From Myxococcus eversor (lineage in GTDB: Bacteria; Myxococcota; Myxococcia; Myxococcales; Myxococcaceae): a stretch of DNA of 36,327 nucleotides. Shown here in pieces: positions 24,505 to 31,824 of this stretch. The stretch is taken from positions 1 to 36,327 of the forward strand of contig NZ_JAAIXY010000041.1 in NCBI RefSeq assembly GCF_010894455.1. Reading direction: 5' to 3'. Every line of letters begins with the position of its first letter. Position 1 is the first letter of the stretch. Under the pieces are notes generated by a model. That model made no database searches, was not told the DNA's origin, and saw nothing but the letters and a program-made list of their open reading frames with translations. The translations under genes were made by a program, and so were the position numbers.

Positions 24505-24600
24505 GTCGCGTCCCCGGGCCGCTCCCGTCCATCCCGCGCGCGGCTCGCTCCATCCCCGCTTTCCGGACAGCGCCGCGCGACACGCGTACCTCCTCGGCCA

Positions 24601-24630
24601 TGGCGGGAAGGACTTCCACTCCTCCCGCCA
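24601..24630 (+). other. Leader hairpin upstream of the TolB-like gene
   Basis: Arms TGGCGGGA (24601-24608) and TCCCGCCA (24623-24630) pair perfectly around a 14-base loop, ending 20 bases before the ATG at 24651. It could be a leader structure or the terminator of the response-regulator gene. Confidence 0.3.
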
Positions 24631-24650
24631 CATCCCGAGAGGAATCCGTC

Positions 24651-25580
24651 ATGTCATCGTCCTTCCGTCGTCTCCCGCTGGTGCTCGCGGCGCTGTCGTT
24701 GGGTGTCGCCACGTCCGCCGTGGCCTCCGCGCCTCGCACGCCCGAGGTGTTCGCTCCGGGCTTCGTCTCCCTGCCCGAGCAGGAGGAGTGGCGCATCGCC
24801 TTCACGCCGGACGGCCGCACGGCCTTCTGGGGCGTGAGCCCGGGGTTCTTCCCCGAGACGCGCCAGGCCACCATCGTCTACTCCGAGCTGCGCAATGGCC
24901 GCTGGACGCAGCCTCGTCCGGCGCCGTTCTCCGGCGTGCACTCGGACATCGACCCGTTCGTCTCGCCGGATGGGCGCCGCCTGTTCTTCTCCTCCATCCG
25001 TCCCGTCAACGGCGCGCCCCGCGAAGACGTGGAGATGTGGGTCGTCGAGCGTCGCAGGGATGGCGGCTGGAGCGAGCCTCGGCACCTGGGCGCCGCGGTG
25101 CACAGCCTCGCCGACGAGCTGTACCCCAGCGTGGACGAGGACGGCACGCTGTACTTCGGCTCGGACCGCGAGGGCGGCTTCGGCGGCTGGGACGTGTGGC
25201 GCTCGCGGCTCCGCGCGGATGGGACGTACGGGCCCGCGGAGAACCTGGGGCCCGCCATCAACACCGAGCTGTGGGAGTTCAACCCGAGCATCCTCCCCGA
25301 CGGCGACACCCTGCTGTTCGCCTCCATCGGCCGCCCGGAGGGCTACGGCTACGGCGACCTCTACGCGGCCTCTCGCACGTGGCGCGGCTGGCAGCCGGCC
25401 CGCAACCTGGGGCCCACGGTGAACACCGACCTGGACGAGTACCACCCGACGCTCTCGCCGGACCACCGCACGCTCTACTTCGTGCGGCACCAGTACGAGC
25501 CATTCCTTCCCAGTGAGATGTTCCACGTCAACGTGGGCCGGCTGCTCTCGGATGCCGGCTCCTGCGACGTGCGGAACTGA
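24651..25580 (+). CDS. Secreted TolB/PD40-like beta-propeller protein
   Basis: A 309-aa exported protein. The ATG at 24651 is fixed by GAGAGGA about eight bases upstream and starts a signal peptide (SSSFRRLPLVLAALSLGVATS, split here at its AVASA cleavage site). The mature part is made of repeated WD40-like PD40 blades: FTPDGRTAFWGV, VSPDGRRLFFSS, VDEDGTLYFGSDREGGFGGWDVW, ILPDGDTLLFASIG and LSPDHRTLYFVRH. Such proteins bind peptides or glycans in the periplasm or outside. No enzymatic motif is seen. It follows the LytS/LytTR operon in the same direction and is convergent with the S1 protease gene, with a GC-rich hairpin between them. Confidence 0.9.
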   Translation: MSSSFRRLPLVLAALSLGVATSAVASAPRTPEVFAPGFVSLPEQEEWRIAFTPDGRTAFWGVSPGFFPETRQATIVYSELRNGRWTQPRPAPFSGVHSDIDPFVSPDGRRLFFSSIRPVNGAPREDVEMWVVERRRDGGWSEPRHLGAAVHSLADELYPSVDEDGTLYFGSDREGGFGGWDVWRSRLRADGTYGPAENLGPAINTELWEFNPSILPDGDTLLFASIGRPEGYGYGDLYAASRTWRGWQPARNLGPTVNTDLDEYHPTLSPDHRTLYFVRHQYEPFLPSEMFHVNVGRLLSDAGSCDVRN

Positions 25581-25593
25581 GGACCCGCCGCGT

Positions 25594-25628
25594 GCCTCCG
25601 CCCGGTGCATGGGGCCTCCGGCGGAGGC
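25594..25628. terminator. GC-rich hairpin between convergent genes
   Basis: GCCTCCGCC (25594-25602) and GGCGGAGGC (25620-25628) are perfect complements; a shorter alternative pairs 25614-25619 with 25623-25628. It begins 14 nt after the TolB-like stop and ends 14 nt before the stop of the opposing protease gene. Confidence 0.5.
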
Positions 25629-25641
25629 GCGAGGTCGTTGC

Positions 25642-27606
25642 TCAGCGCGTCGACAGGCGGAGGTTGTCCAGCGCGAGGTCGGGTTGTCCGGCGGGGAGGT
25701 CGACGATGAACGCGGTCGGCTGCGCGGCGCCGAGCTGGAAGTTCGCGCGGACGCGTCCTGCGGTCGAGTTGCAGTTCGTGCGCAGCTCCCGTCCATCGGC
25801 GGTGAGGAAGCCGCACGTCACCCCTCGCGTGTCTCGGGATGCGTCGAACTCCACCGTCCACGCGCGGCCCGAGACGAGGGCCTGTCGCGTGGCGATGAAC
25901 CGCTGGCCACCTCGCAGCAGGGCCGCGAAGCGCGAGGTCGGTGTCCGCGTCCACGTGGCGGGGACAGGCGTGAGAGCCCCAGGCTCCAGGATGCCCATGC
26001 CCACGCGTTGTGAGCGGTTCTCGAAGCCATTGACCAGCGTGTCCCCGACGACGACGAGCTCCGTCACGGCGAACGCCCCCGAGCCCTCCGCCGGGGAGAG
26101 CCGCAGCGACCTCGCCCCACCGGCGCTCGCGACGAAGGTGGTGGCGACCAGTCCCGCGGCCTCGCCCGGGCGCGCGACGGGACTCGCGCCGCTCACGAGC
26201 ACCTGACCGCCCAGGGTCAGCGTGACGAGTGGAGCCAGGTTCTCCTCCAGCGCCCGGATGCGCACCGACACGCGATACGTCATGCCCGCGACGACCTCCG
26301 CCGAGGGCAGGGTGAGCGATTCACCCTGGCCGACGGAGAGCAGGGGCTCGTTGGGAAAGCGCGAGCGCTCCCAGGCGGTGCACGACGACGCGACACACGG
26401 CCAGGGCTTGGGAAAGGGCAGGGTGCCCGGGCTGTCGCGTCGCAACAGCCACACGTCGTGGGTGAGCCAGAGGTTGGGATTGGGGAACAAGCCCGGGGTC
26501 TTCGTGTCGCAGACATCGTCCGGGTGTTTCGACTCGACGAGCTTCCGGGTGAAGGCGAGCCGGGCATAGCCCAGTCCCGCGTCGCCGGGAGCGCGGGCGG
26601 TGCGCGCGGGGTCCTCGCAGAGGAAGTCGTAGTCGTGCGCGGAGAACACCCAGTTCGACCAGACGGCGACGGGCCCGAGCAACTCCTGGGTGCCCAGGCT
26701 CTCGTTGAGCTGTGTGATTCCGGAGCCGGAGGAGCCATGACAGCCATGCAGCTCCGTGAGCCGCGCGTCGGTGCCGAACCCCGACAGGCCCAGTGAGACG
26801 CGGGGACGCACCGGGTTCTTCCAGGGCGCGGAGAGCAGCGGCAGGAGCTGGTTTGGCCCGTAGTAGTGGTAGTTCTGGGCCGGGTCGTAGTTGATGTAGC
26901 GCGTGTAGCGCTGCCAGAGCTCGGAGCTCCGGTTGTCCGGAATCGAGTAGACCTCGTGGGCCCACGCCATGGACACGGGGACGCCCACGCCCTCCGACGC
27001 GGCCACGTCGAGGTAGTCGTGGCGGCAGCCGGGGCTCGTGTCGCCACAGTCCAGCAGCGCCGTGTCGGCGCGGGGCAACGACGCGGGGCACTGGTAGTTG
27101 CCGAACGAGTCACCGCAGCGTGCAATCACCCGGCATGGGTACGACGACGTGCTGTAGCCCGGGCCCAGGGGGCGCCGCTGGTAGCCGGGGAAGGTGCCCG
27201 ACAGGCTCTCCGCGGTGGCCTCCCAGTCCACGTCCGCGGCAATCATCGGGTCATACATGCGCACCTCGAGCGGCTGGTTCTCCGGGTCCCAGACGCTGAT
27301 CTGGTCCAGGCAGTGCGCGGCGGTGATGGCCCTGCGCGGGGAGATGAAGGTGACTCCACACGTGTAGCGCAGCGGCGAGCCATCCAGCCCCCGCTTCGGC
27401 GCGTGGGTGCCGGGTTGGAGGATGGGCACGAAGACGGTGCCCCGGCTGAGCTGGCTGCTGGCCGTGACGCCTCCGGGTGTCAGGGCCACGTTGTAGTAGT
27501 CCTGATACGCCCGCTGGACAGGCTGGGGCTCGGCCGCGAGCGCTGCTCCCAGGATGACCAGGTGGATGCTCGTGCCGGCGAACGCGGCGCGAAGAGACGG
27601 TTCCAT
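25642..27606 (-). CDS. Secreted S1-family (trypsin-like) serine protease
   Basis: A 654-aa exported protease. Residues 1-25 (MEPSLRAAFAGTSIHLVILGAALAA) include a signal peptide, split here at ALAA for reading. The triad is visible: RRAITAAHC gives His98, LPRADTALLDC gives Asp181, and HGCHGSSGSGIT gives Ser293. The Ser motif is GSSGS in place of GDSGG, the form seen in glutamyl-endopeptidase-like (S1B) enzymes. The protease domain spans about 45-430 with several Cys. Two beta-sandwich segments follow at about 440-550 and 550-654, resembling carbohydrate-binding modules and ending QPDLALDNLRLSTR. The ATG at 27606 is preceded by GAGGGG about nine bases upstream. It is divergent from the lipoprotein at 28044. 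Confidence 0.9.
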   Translation of the reverse strand: MEPSLRAAFAGTSIHLVILGAALAAEPQPVQRAYQDYYNVALTPGGVTASSQLSRGTVFVPILQPGTHAPKRGLDGSPLRYTCGVTFISPRRAITAAHCLDQISVWDPENQPLEVRMYDPMIAADVDWEATAESLSGTFPGYQRRPLGPGYSTSSYPCRVIARCGDSFGNYQCPASLPRADTALLDCGDTSPGCRHDYLDVAASEGVGVPVSMAWAHEVYSIPDNRSSELWQRYTRYINYDPAQNYHYYGPNQLLPLLSAPWKNPVRPRVSLGLSGFGTDARLTELHGCHGSSGSGITQLNESLGTQELLGPVAVWSNWVFSAHDYDFLCEDPARTARAPGDAGLGYARLAFTRKLVESKHPDDVCDTKTPGLFPNPNLWLTHDVWLLRRDSPGTLPFPKPWPCVASSCTAWERSRFPNEPLLSVGQGESLTLPSAEVVAGMTYRVSVRIRALEENLAPLVTLTLGGQVLVSGASPVARPGEAAGLVATTFVASAGGARSLRLSPAEGSGAFAVTELVVVGDTLVNGFENRSQRVGMGILEPGALTPVPATWTRTPTSRFAALLRGGQRFIATRQALVSGRAWTVEFDASRDTRGVTCGFLTADGRELRTNCNSTAGRVRANFQLGAAQPTAFIVDLPAGQPDLALDNLRLSTR

Positions 27607-28043
27607 CGATAGACCCCTCACTGTGCAGACACAGACGTGGCGAGTCCCCTCGTCACGAGGGGCCGGTGTCCCCAGCACCCCGGGCGCATCCTGCCCGCTG
27701 GGACGCGGGCGTCTGCCCTGTCGTCAGCCTCCGCGACTTTTCACGCCCCCGGCTGTTTGCGAGTAACACTCGCCACGGACCACACGTCTGGGATGGGACG
27801 GCGCGGGAGGGCAGGTCTTTCGTTCAGGTCCGTACCAAGGGTGTATCAGGACCCAATCCCCGGCTCCGGTTTCGCGCCTTCGATGTTTGCATTTGACCCG
27901 GACTCTTTGTGGATTTTGTGTCACTGAACAATGTATAAACGCGAAATCATGGGAGTACTTGCCAGCCCGTGAATCCGGTGTGGTGCCGGAGTGCTCATCC
28001 CTGGCAGGGGGGCGCGGCCGTCCGCGCGGGTGTGAGAACTCGA
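27607..28043. other. 437-bp divergent intergenic region with an AT-rich island
   Basis: No supportable gene lies here. On the protease side it contains a 17-bp palindrome (27646-27662) and a weak CTGTG/CACAG inverted repeat at 27621-27634. On the other side, 27890-27960 is clearly lower in GC than the rest of the window and contains TATAAA (27934-27939), a reasonable -10 but without a good -35 at 16-18 bp. Several short ORFs here look like chance. Confidence 0.5.
27646..27662. promoter_or_regulatory. 17-bp palindrome CCCCTCGTCACGAGGGG
   Basis: A perfect inverted repeat of two 8-bp arms around a central C, 40 bp upstream of the protease start. As DNA it is a good dimeric operator; as RNA it would form a six-bp stem with a five-base loop in the leader. 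Confidence 0.4.
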
Positions 28044-29546
28044 ATGCAATGCATGGTTGAGAAGCGCCAGCTTGACTGGCGAAGGATGCTCGTGTGCGCG
28101 GTGGTCGCCCTGGCGGCCGGCTGTGACAACACGGAACTTGAGACCCGGCCTCCGGAGCTGGACCTGGCGGAACCGGTGCAGGTGGACCCGACGCGGCATC
28201 CGGAGCGCCGCGGCATTGGTGCCATGGCGCTGCCACCCGCGGGTCCCTCGGCGATGGTCGTCACGGTGGACCCTCGCTCGTCGCTCCTCATCACCGACGA
28301 CGCCATCGTGAGGAACTTCCCGCTCCTGCGGGTGATGACGCAGCTGGTGACGCAGTCCGGTGTCCCGGGGCTGACGCCGCTGGCCCTCTTCCAGGACTGG
28401 TGGCGCACGGCGCTGCCGCCCAACTGTGGGCCGCTCTTCAACGGCTTCCAGTATCAGTGCCCTCGCATCGAGGGGAACCAGTCCACCGTCAATCCCTTCA
28501 TCAACCCGGGAGTGAATCCCGACGAGTACATCCCGCTGGCGCTCGTCAACCGCTTCGACCTGGCGCCGGCGTCGGGCGTGGACTGCGGTGAGTACCGCAT
28601 CATCTACGGCAAGCGCTCCGGCATCCCCGGGGGTGGCAATCGCAACCTCCTCATCTTCGAGGCGGTGCTGCCCAACCCCAATCCCGCGCTGGGCCTCAAT
28701 GGCTGTGCGCCGGTGGCCAACTTCTGGGCCTCGTTGACGGGCGCGCCGCTCACCACCCGCATTACCGGGCTGCAGAACTTCTACTTCACGGGCATGCCGG
28801 GCTTCATGCCGGTGGTCCACATGGACAACTACGGCAACCGGACGACGGGCGTGCCGACCGGCCAGGTGCGCACCAACCAGTTCATCCAGCCGCCGTGGAC
28901 GCTGCGGGAGTTCAGCGTGCGGCGGACGATGTGCGGCGCCACGCCGTGCCAGTTGAACTTCCGGCCGGTGACGGTGAAGGTGAACCCGGGTGGCACGCTG
29001 TTCGACCCCCTCTCCGCGCACCCGCTGTCGGGGCCGTTCCAGAACGCGGTGTTCCCGGCGGAGGTGCCGGCGCTGGCCGTCAACGACATCAACCTGTTCA
29101 ACAACACCATTCCCGACATGTTCAACAGCGGCCAGAGCAACTCGCAGGGCCCGGAGAACGACTACCGCTTCCAGTTCGGCCCCGCCCCCAGCGTCTTCCG
29201 CAACAACATCCAGAACGAGCTGTTCCTGCTGGGCAGTCCGCTGCTGCCCCAGGAAATCGTGGAGCGCTCGCTGGCGCTGTCCTGCGCGGGCTGCCACGAG
29301 CTGAGCAACGGGGCGAACCTGGGCGGTGGCCTCATCTGGCCTCCTTCCGCGGGCTTCGTCCATGTGGGTGAGCAGTTCGACCCGGCGCCGGGCCCCTTCG
29401 GCCCGCGCTTCCGCATCTCCCCGGCGCTGAACGCCGTCTTCCTGCCGCACCGCAAGGCCGTCCTGGAGACGTTCCTCAACTCCTCGTGCGGGGATGCCAT
29501 CTGCCAGCCGTGGGAGACGCCCGCCTCCTGCCCGGCTGACTGCTAG
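28044..29546 (+). CDS. Lipoprotein with one CxxCH haem-type motif
   Basis: A 500-aa exported protein. The signal peptide RRMLVCAVVALAAGC ends in lipobox AAGC, and the mature part is rich in Pro, Asn and Gly. The motif SCAGCHELSNG (Cys414-Ala-Gly-Cys417-His418) is a c-type haem attachment site; only one is present and no obvious distal Met ligand is assignable by eye. The C-terminus ends CGDAICQPWETPASCPADC, a Cys-rich motif frequent at the ends of myxobacterial surface proteins. I do not recognise the central region. The start is uncertain: ATGs at 28044 and 28053 and a GTG at 27969 are in frame, none with a strong Shine-Dalgarno. It may take part in electron transfer, or the motif may be structural. 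Confidence 0.8.
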   Translation: MQCMVEKRQLDWRRMLVCAVVALAAGCDNTELETRPPELDLAEPVQVDPTRHPERRGIGAMALPPAGPSAMVVTVDPRSSLLITDDAIVRNFPLLRVMTQLVTQSGVPGLTPLALFQDWWRTALPPNCGPLFNGFQYQCPRIEGNQSTVNPFINPGVNPDEYIPLALVNRFDLAPASGVDCGEYRIIYGKRSGIPGGGNRNLLIFEAVLPNPNPALGLNGCAPVANFWASLTGAPLTTRITGLQNFYFTGMPGFMPVVHMDNYGNRTTGVPTGQVRTNQFIQPPWTLREFSVRRTMCGATPCQLNFRPVTVKVNPGGTLFDPLSAHPLSGPFQNAVFPAEVPALAVNDINLFNNTIPDMFNSGQSNSQGPENDYRFQFGPAPSVFRNNIQNELFLLGSPLLPQEIVERSLALSCAGCHELSNGANLGGGLIWPPSAGFVHVGEQFDPAPGPFGPRFRISPALNAVFLPHRKAVLETFLNSSCGDAICQPWETPASCPADC

Positions 29547-29573
29547 CCGTCCTCCAGACAGGCAGTCATGGGA

Positions 29574-29608
29574 GTGGGCGCGGAGAGCTGCGTATACTCC
29601 GCGCCCAC
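29574..29608 (+). promoter_or_regulatory. 12-bp inverted repeat overlapping a TATACT -10
   Basis: GTGGGCGCGGAG (29574-29585) and CTCCGCGCCCAC (29597-29608) are perfect complements with an 11-base spacer, ending one base before the ATG at 29610. TATACT (29593-29598) spans the end of the spacer and the first bases of the right arm. It may be an operator on that promoter, or a hairpin ending the upstream lipoprotein transcript (stop at 29546). Confidence 0.45.
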
Positions 29609-29609
29609 C

Positions 29610-30971
29610 ATGACGGCGGACTCCCTCAAGCAACAACTGCGGCGCACCCTGCGACGAGACCTCTGGCTCACGCTCGCGCCCGCGGTGCTCCTCATCGGCC
29701 TCGCGTTCGCCGCTGCCTTCTATTTCATCGAGCCCGCGCCCCCGAAGAAGCTGGTGCTGGCCCTTTCTCCCGACGAGGGCGGCTTCCGCTACTACGCGCG
29801 GAAGTACCAGGACGTCCTCAAGAAGCACGGCGTCACCCTGGAGTTGCGCACGACGAAGGGCTCCCTTGAAAACGTGGAGCTGCTCGCGGACGGGGCCTCC
29901 GGCGTCGACGTGGCCTTCGTGCAGAGCGGCACCGTGGGCGGCGAGAAGGCCACGAGCGTCGTCTCCCTGGGCAGCGTCTCCTACGTCCCCCTCTGGGTCT
30001 TCTACCGGGGCGAGCCCTTGGAGGACGTGCGCCAGTTGAAGGGGCGGCGCATCGCGGTGGGGCCGGAGGGCAGCGGCACGCGCGCGCTCGCCGTCACGCT
30101 GCTGAAGGCCAACGGCATCGACGAGGCGCCCACGGAGTTGCTGCCGTTGGAGCGCGAGGCCGCCACCGAGCAGCTCAAGCAGGGACTCATCGACGCGGCG
30201 TTCCTCATCTCGCCCGCGGAGTCGCCCGCCATCCAGAAGCTGGCGGCGGTGCCCGGGGTGAATCTGCTCAGCTTCGCGCGCGGAGAGGCGTATGCGCGCC
30301 GCTTCCCGTATCTGACCCGGCTGGTGCTGCCTCGGGGCGTGTTCAACCTCGCCTCGGACATCCCCGCGCGGGACGTGGTGGTGCTCGCGCCGACGGCGAA
30401 CCTCGTCGCGCGCGATTCGCTGCACCCCGCGCTCTCCTATCTCCTCATGCGCGCGGCCAGCGAAGTCCACGGCAGCGCGGGCCTGCTCGACGGCCCCAAC
30501 GAGTTCCCCGCGCCGCGAGAGACGGGCTTCGCCCTCAGCAGCGAGGCCCAGCGCTACTACGAGGCGGGAATCCCCCTGCTCCAGCGCTACCTGCCGTTCT
30601 GGGCGGCGAACCTGGTGGACCGGCTGTGGGTGATGCTGGTGCCCATCATCGCCGTGGTGGTGCCGCTGTTCCGCGCCGTCCCCGCGCTCTACCAGTGGCG
30701 CATCCGCCAGCGCATCGTCCGCTGGTACGCGCGGCTGAAGGAGATTGAAATCCAGCTCGACGAGAACCCCGAGCGGGAGATGCTCGAGGACATGCTCAAG
30801 CGGCTGGAGGAGGCCGAGCGCGAGGTCAACCGCATCCCCATGCCGCTGGCCTACGCGGAGAACCTCTACTTCTTCCGTGAGCACATCGAGGTCGTCCGCC
30901 GCCGCCTCATCCGTCGGCTCGGCGGTGGGCGGGAAGGGGCGGACGCGCACGCTCACGCCGCCAACGCGTAG
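29610..30971 (+). CDS. Membrane-anchored TAXI-type substrate-binding protein
   Basis: A 453-aa protein of the TAXI family (TRAP-associated extracytoplasmic immunogenic, TIGR02122 type). A membrane helix at about 20-40 leads into a binding domain (about 48-330): LVLALSPDEGGFRYYARKYQ, VDVAFVQSGTVGGEKA, SVSYVPLWVFYRG, GRRIAVGPEGSGTRALA and DAAFLISPAESP. A second membrane helix at about 340-362 (LWVMLVPIIAVVVPLF) is followed by a cytoplasmic coiled-coil tail ending in His/Ala. Standard TAXI proteins are free in the periplasm and feed a TRAP permease; here no permease gene is adjacent and the protein is anchored at both ends, suggesting a sensor or adaptor role. It overlaps the convergent sigma-factor gene by 65 bp. 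Confidence 0.88.
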   Translation: MTADSLKQQLRRTLRRDLWLTLAPAVLLIGLAFAAAFYFIEPAPPKKLVLALSPDEGGFRYYARKYQDVLKKHGVTLELRTTKGSLENVELLADGASGVDVAFVQSGTVGGEKATSVVSLGSVSYVPLWVFYRGEPLEDVRQLKGRRIAVGPEGSGTRALAVTLLKANGIDEAPTELLPLEREAATEQLKQGLIDAAFLISPAESPAIQKLAAVPGVNLLSFARGEAYARRFPYLTRLVLPRGVFNLASDIPARDVVVLAPTANLVARDSLHPALSYLLMRAASEVHGSAGLLDGPNEFPAPRETGFALSSEAQRYYEAGIPLLQRYLPFWAANLVDRLWVMLVPIIAVVVPLFRAVPALYQWRIRQRIVRWYARLKEIEIQLDENPEREMLEDMLKRLEEAEREVNRIPMPLAYAENLYFFREHIEVVRRRLIRRLGGGREGADAHAHAANA

Positions 30972-31599
30972 TCGGTTCCCGTCGCGCGCGCGGAGCCCGG
31001 TGGGGAGGCGGAGTCTGCTCCGCGCCCCCGCGTGTGGGAGGCTCCGGCTCCGAGCCTCGCGTGGAGGAGCCGAGCGCCACGCGCAGCACCTGATAGGCCC
31101 GCAGCAGCCGGCGCCGGGTATTCACGTGGGTGATGCCCAGCTCCTCCGCCATCGTCCTGCCGTCCAGCTCCCGCTCGAAGCGCAGCAGGCAGGCCCGCCG
31201 CAGCGGCTCCGGCAGGTGGTGGACGTGGCGCCACAGGAGCCGCGACTGCTCCTGCTCCAGGAGGAGCTGCTCCGGAGAGGGGACGTGCGCCAGGGGCTCG
31301 CGCGCCGAGGCGACCTCGTCCTCCTCCCGAGGGGCCTCGTCCGAGAGTCGGGCCCGGGAGCGGTGCAGGTCCACGCAGGCGTTATGGACGATGCGCGTCA
31401 GCCACGCCTCCGGGTTTCGCAGCCGCCGGACCTCCCGGGGCCAGGCCTCGGCGGCTCGCAGCATCGCGGTGCCCAGGGCGTCCTCCGCGTCGGCCTGGTG
31501 GCCACCGAGGTGGCGCAGGCTCTTCGCGAGGAGCCGCGAGTGGTGGCACAACCACATCTCCCAGAATCCGGTCGACATCGCTTCGATGAGGGCGCTCAC
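30907..31599 (-). CDS. ECF-like sigma-70 factor
   Basis: A 230-aa sigma factor. Region 2 reads GGHQADAEDALGTAMLRAAEAW and RRLRNPEAWLTRIVHNACVDLHRSRAR; region 4 reads LPEPLRRACLLRFERELDGRTMAEELGI with THVNTRRRLLRAYQVLR as the DNA-recognition helix. Regions 1 and 3 are absent, as in ECF factors. The last ~55 residues are Pro/Arg-rich and their coding overlaps the end of the TAXI gene by 65 bp. Start: the GTG at 31599 has GGAGGGG about 12 bases upstream; an ATG at 31578 is an alternative. No anti-sigma gene is adjacent. It is divergent from the sigma-54 activator at 31825, and two palindromes lie between them, so it may be autoregulated. Confidence 0.88.
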   Translation of the reverse strand: MSALIEAMSTGFWEMWLCHHSRLLAKSLRHLGGHQADAEDALGTAMLRAAEAWPREVRRLRNPEAWLTRIVHNACVDLHRSRARLSDEAPREEDEVASAREPLAHVPSPEQLLLEQEQSRLLWRHVHHLPEPLRRACLLRFERELDGRTMAEELGITHVNTRRRLLRAYQVLRVALGSSTRGSEPEPPTRGGAEQTPPPHRAPRARREPTTRWRRERARPPLPAHRRADG

Positions 31600-31696
31600 A
31601 GGTGGCCATCCCCTCCGTGGCACTCCCCTAGAGCAACCGCTGTGCCGGCTCTCGCCCCCTCGGAGGACGGAGCTTCGTCGTCGGGCGCGGTGCCCG

Positions 31697-31731
31697 GCTG
31701 GCATGTCAGCGGCGTCGGCTGACATGTCAGC
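31697..31731. promoter_or_regulatory. Two GCTGACATGTCAGC palindromes 21 bp apart
   Basis: GCTGACATGTCAGC at 31718-31731 is a perfect 14-bp palindrome. GCTGGCATGTCAGC at 31697-31710 differs at one base. Their centres are 21 bp apart, two turns of the helix, so two dimers would bind the same face. They lie between the divergent sigma factor (start 31599) and sigma-54 activator (start 31825) and match the core of the palindrome at 5525-5540. Confidence 0.6.
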
Positions 31732-31824
31732 GTGTGCCAGCCGGGAGGCCGCCTCGGGTCCGCGGGGCTCCGGGCTCGTGTAGCCTGGAGGTGCACTTGG
31801 GCCCTGGCTCCGAGCGTCCCCCTC

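Noticed and set aside
27921..30956. A 1011-residue minus-strand ORF
   Set aside because: It lies opposite two real genes (lipoprotein and TAXI protein) and has the composition of a shadow frame.
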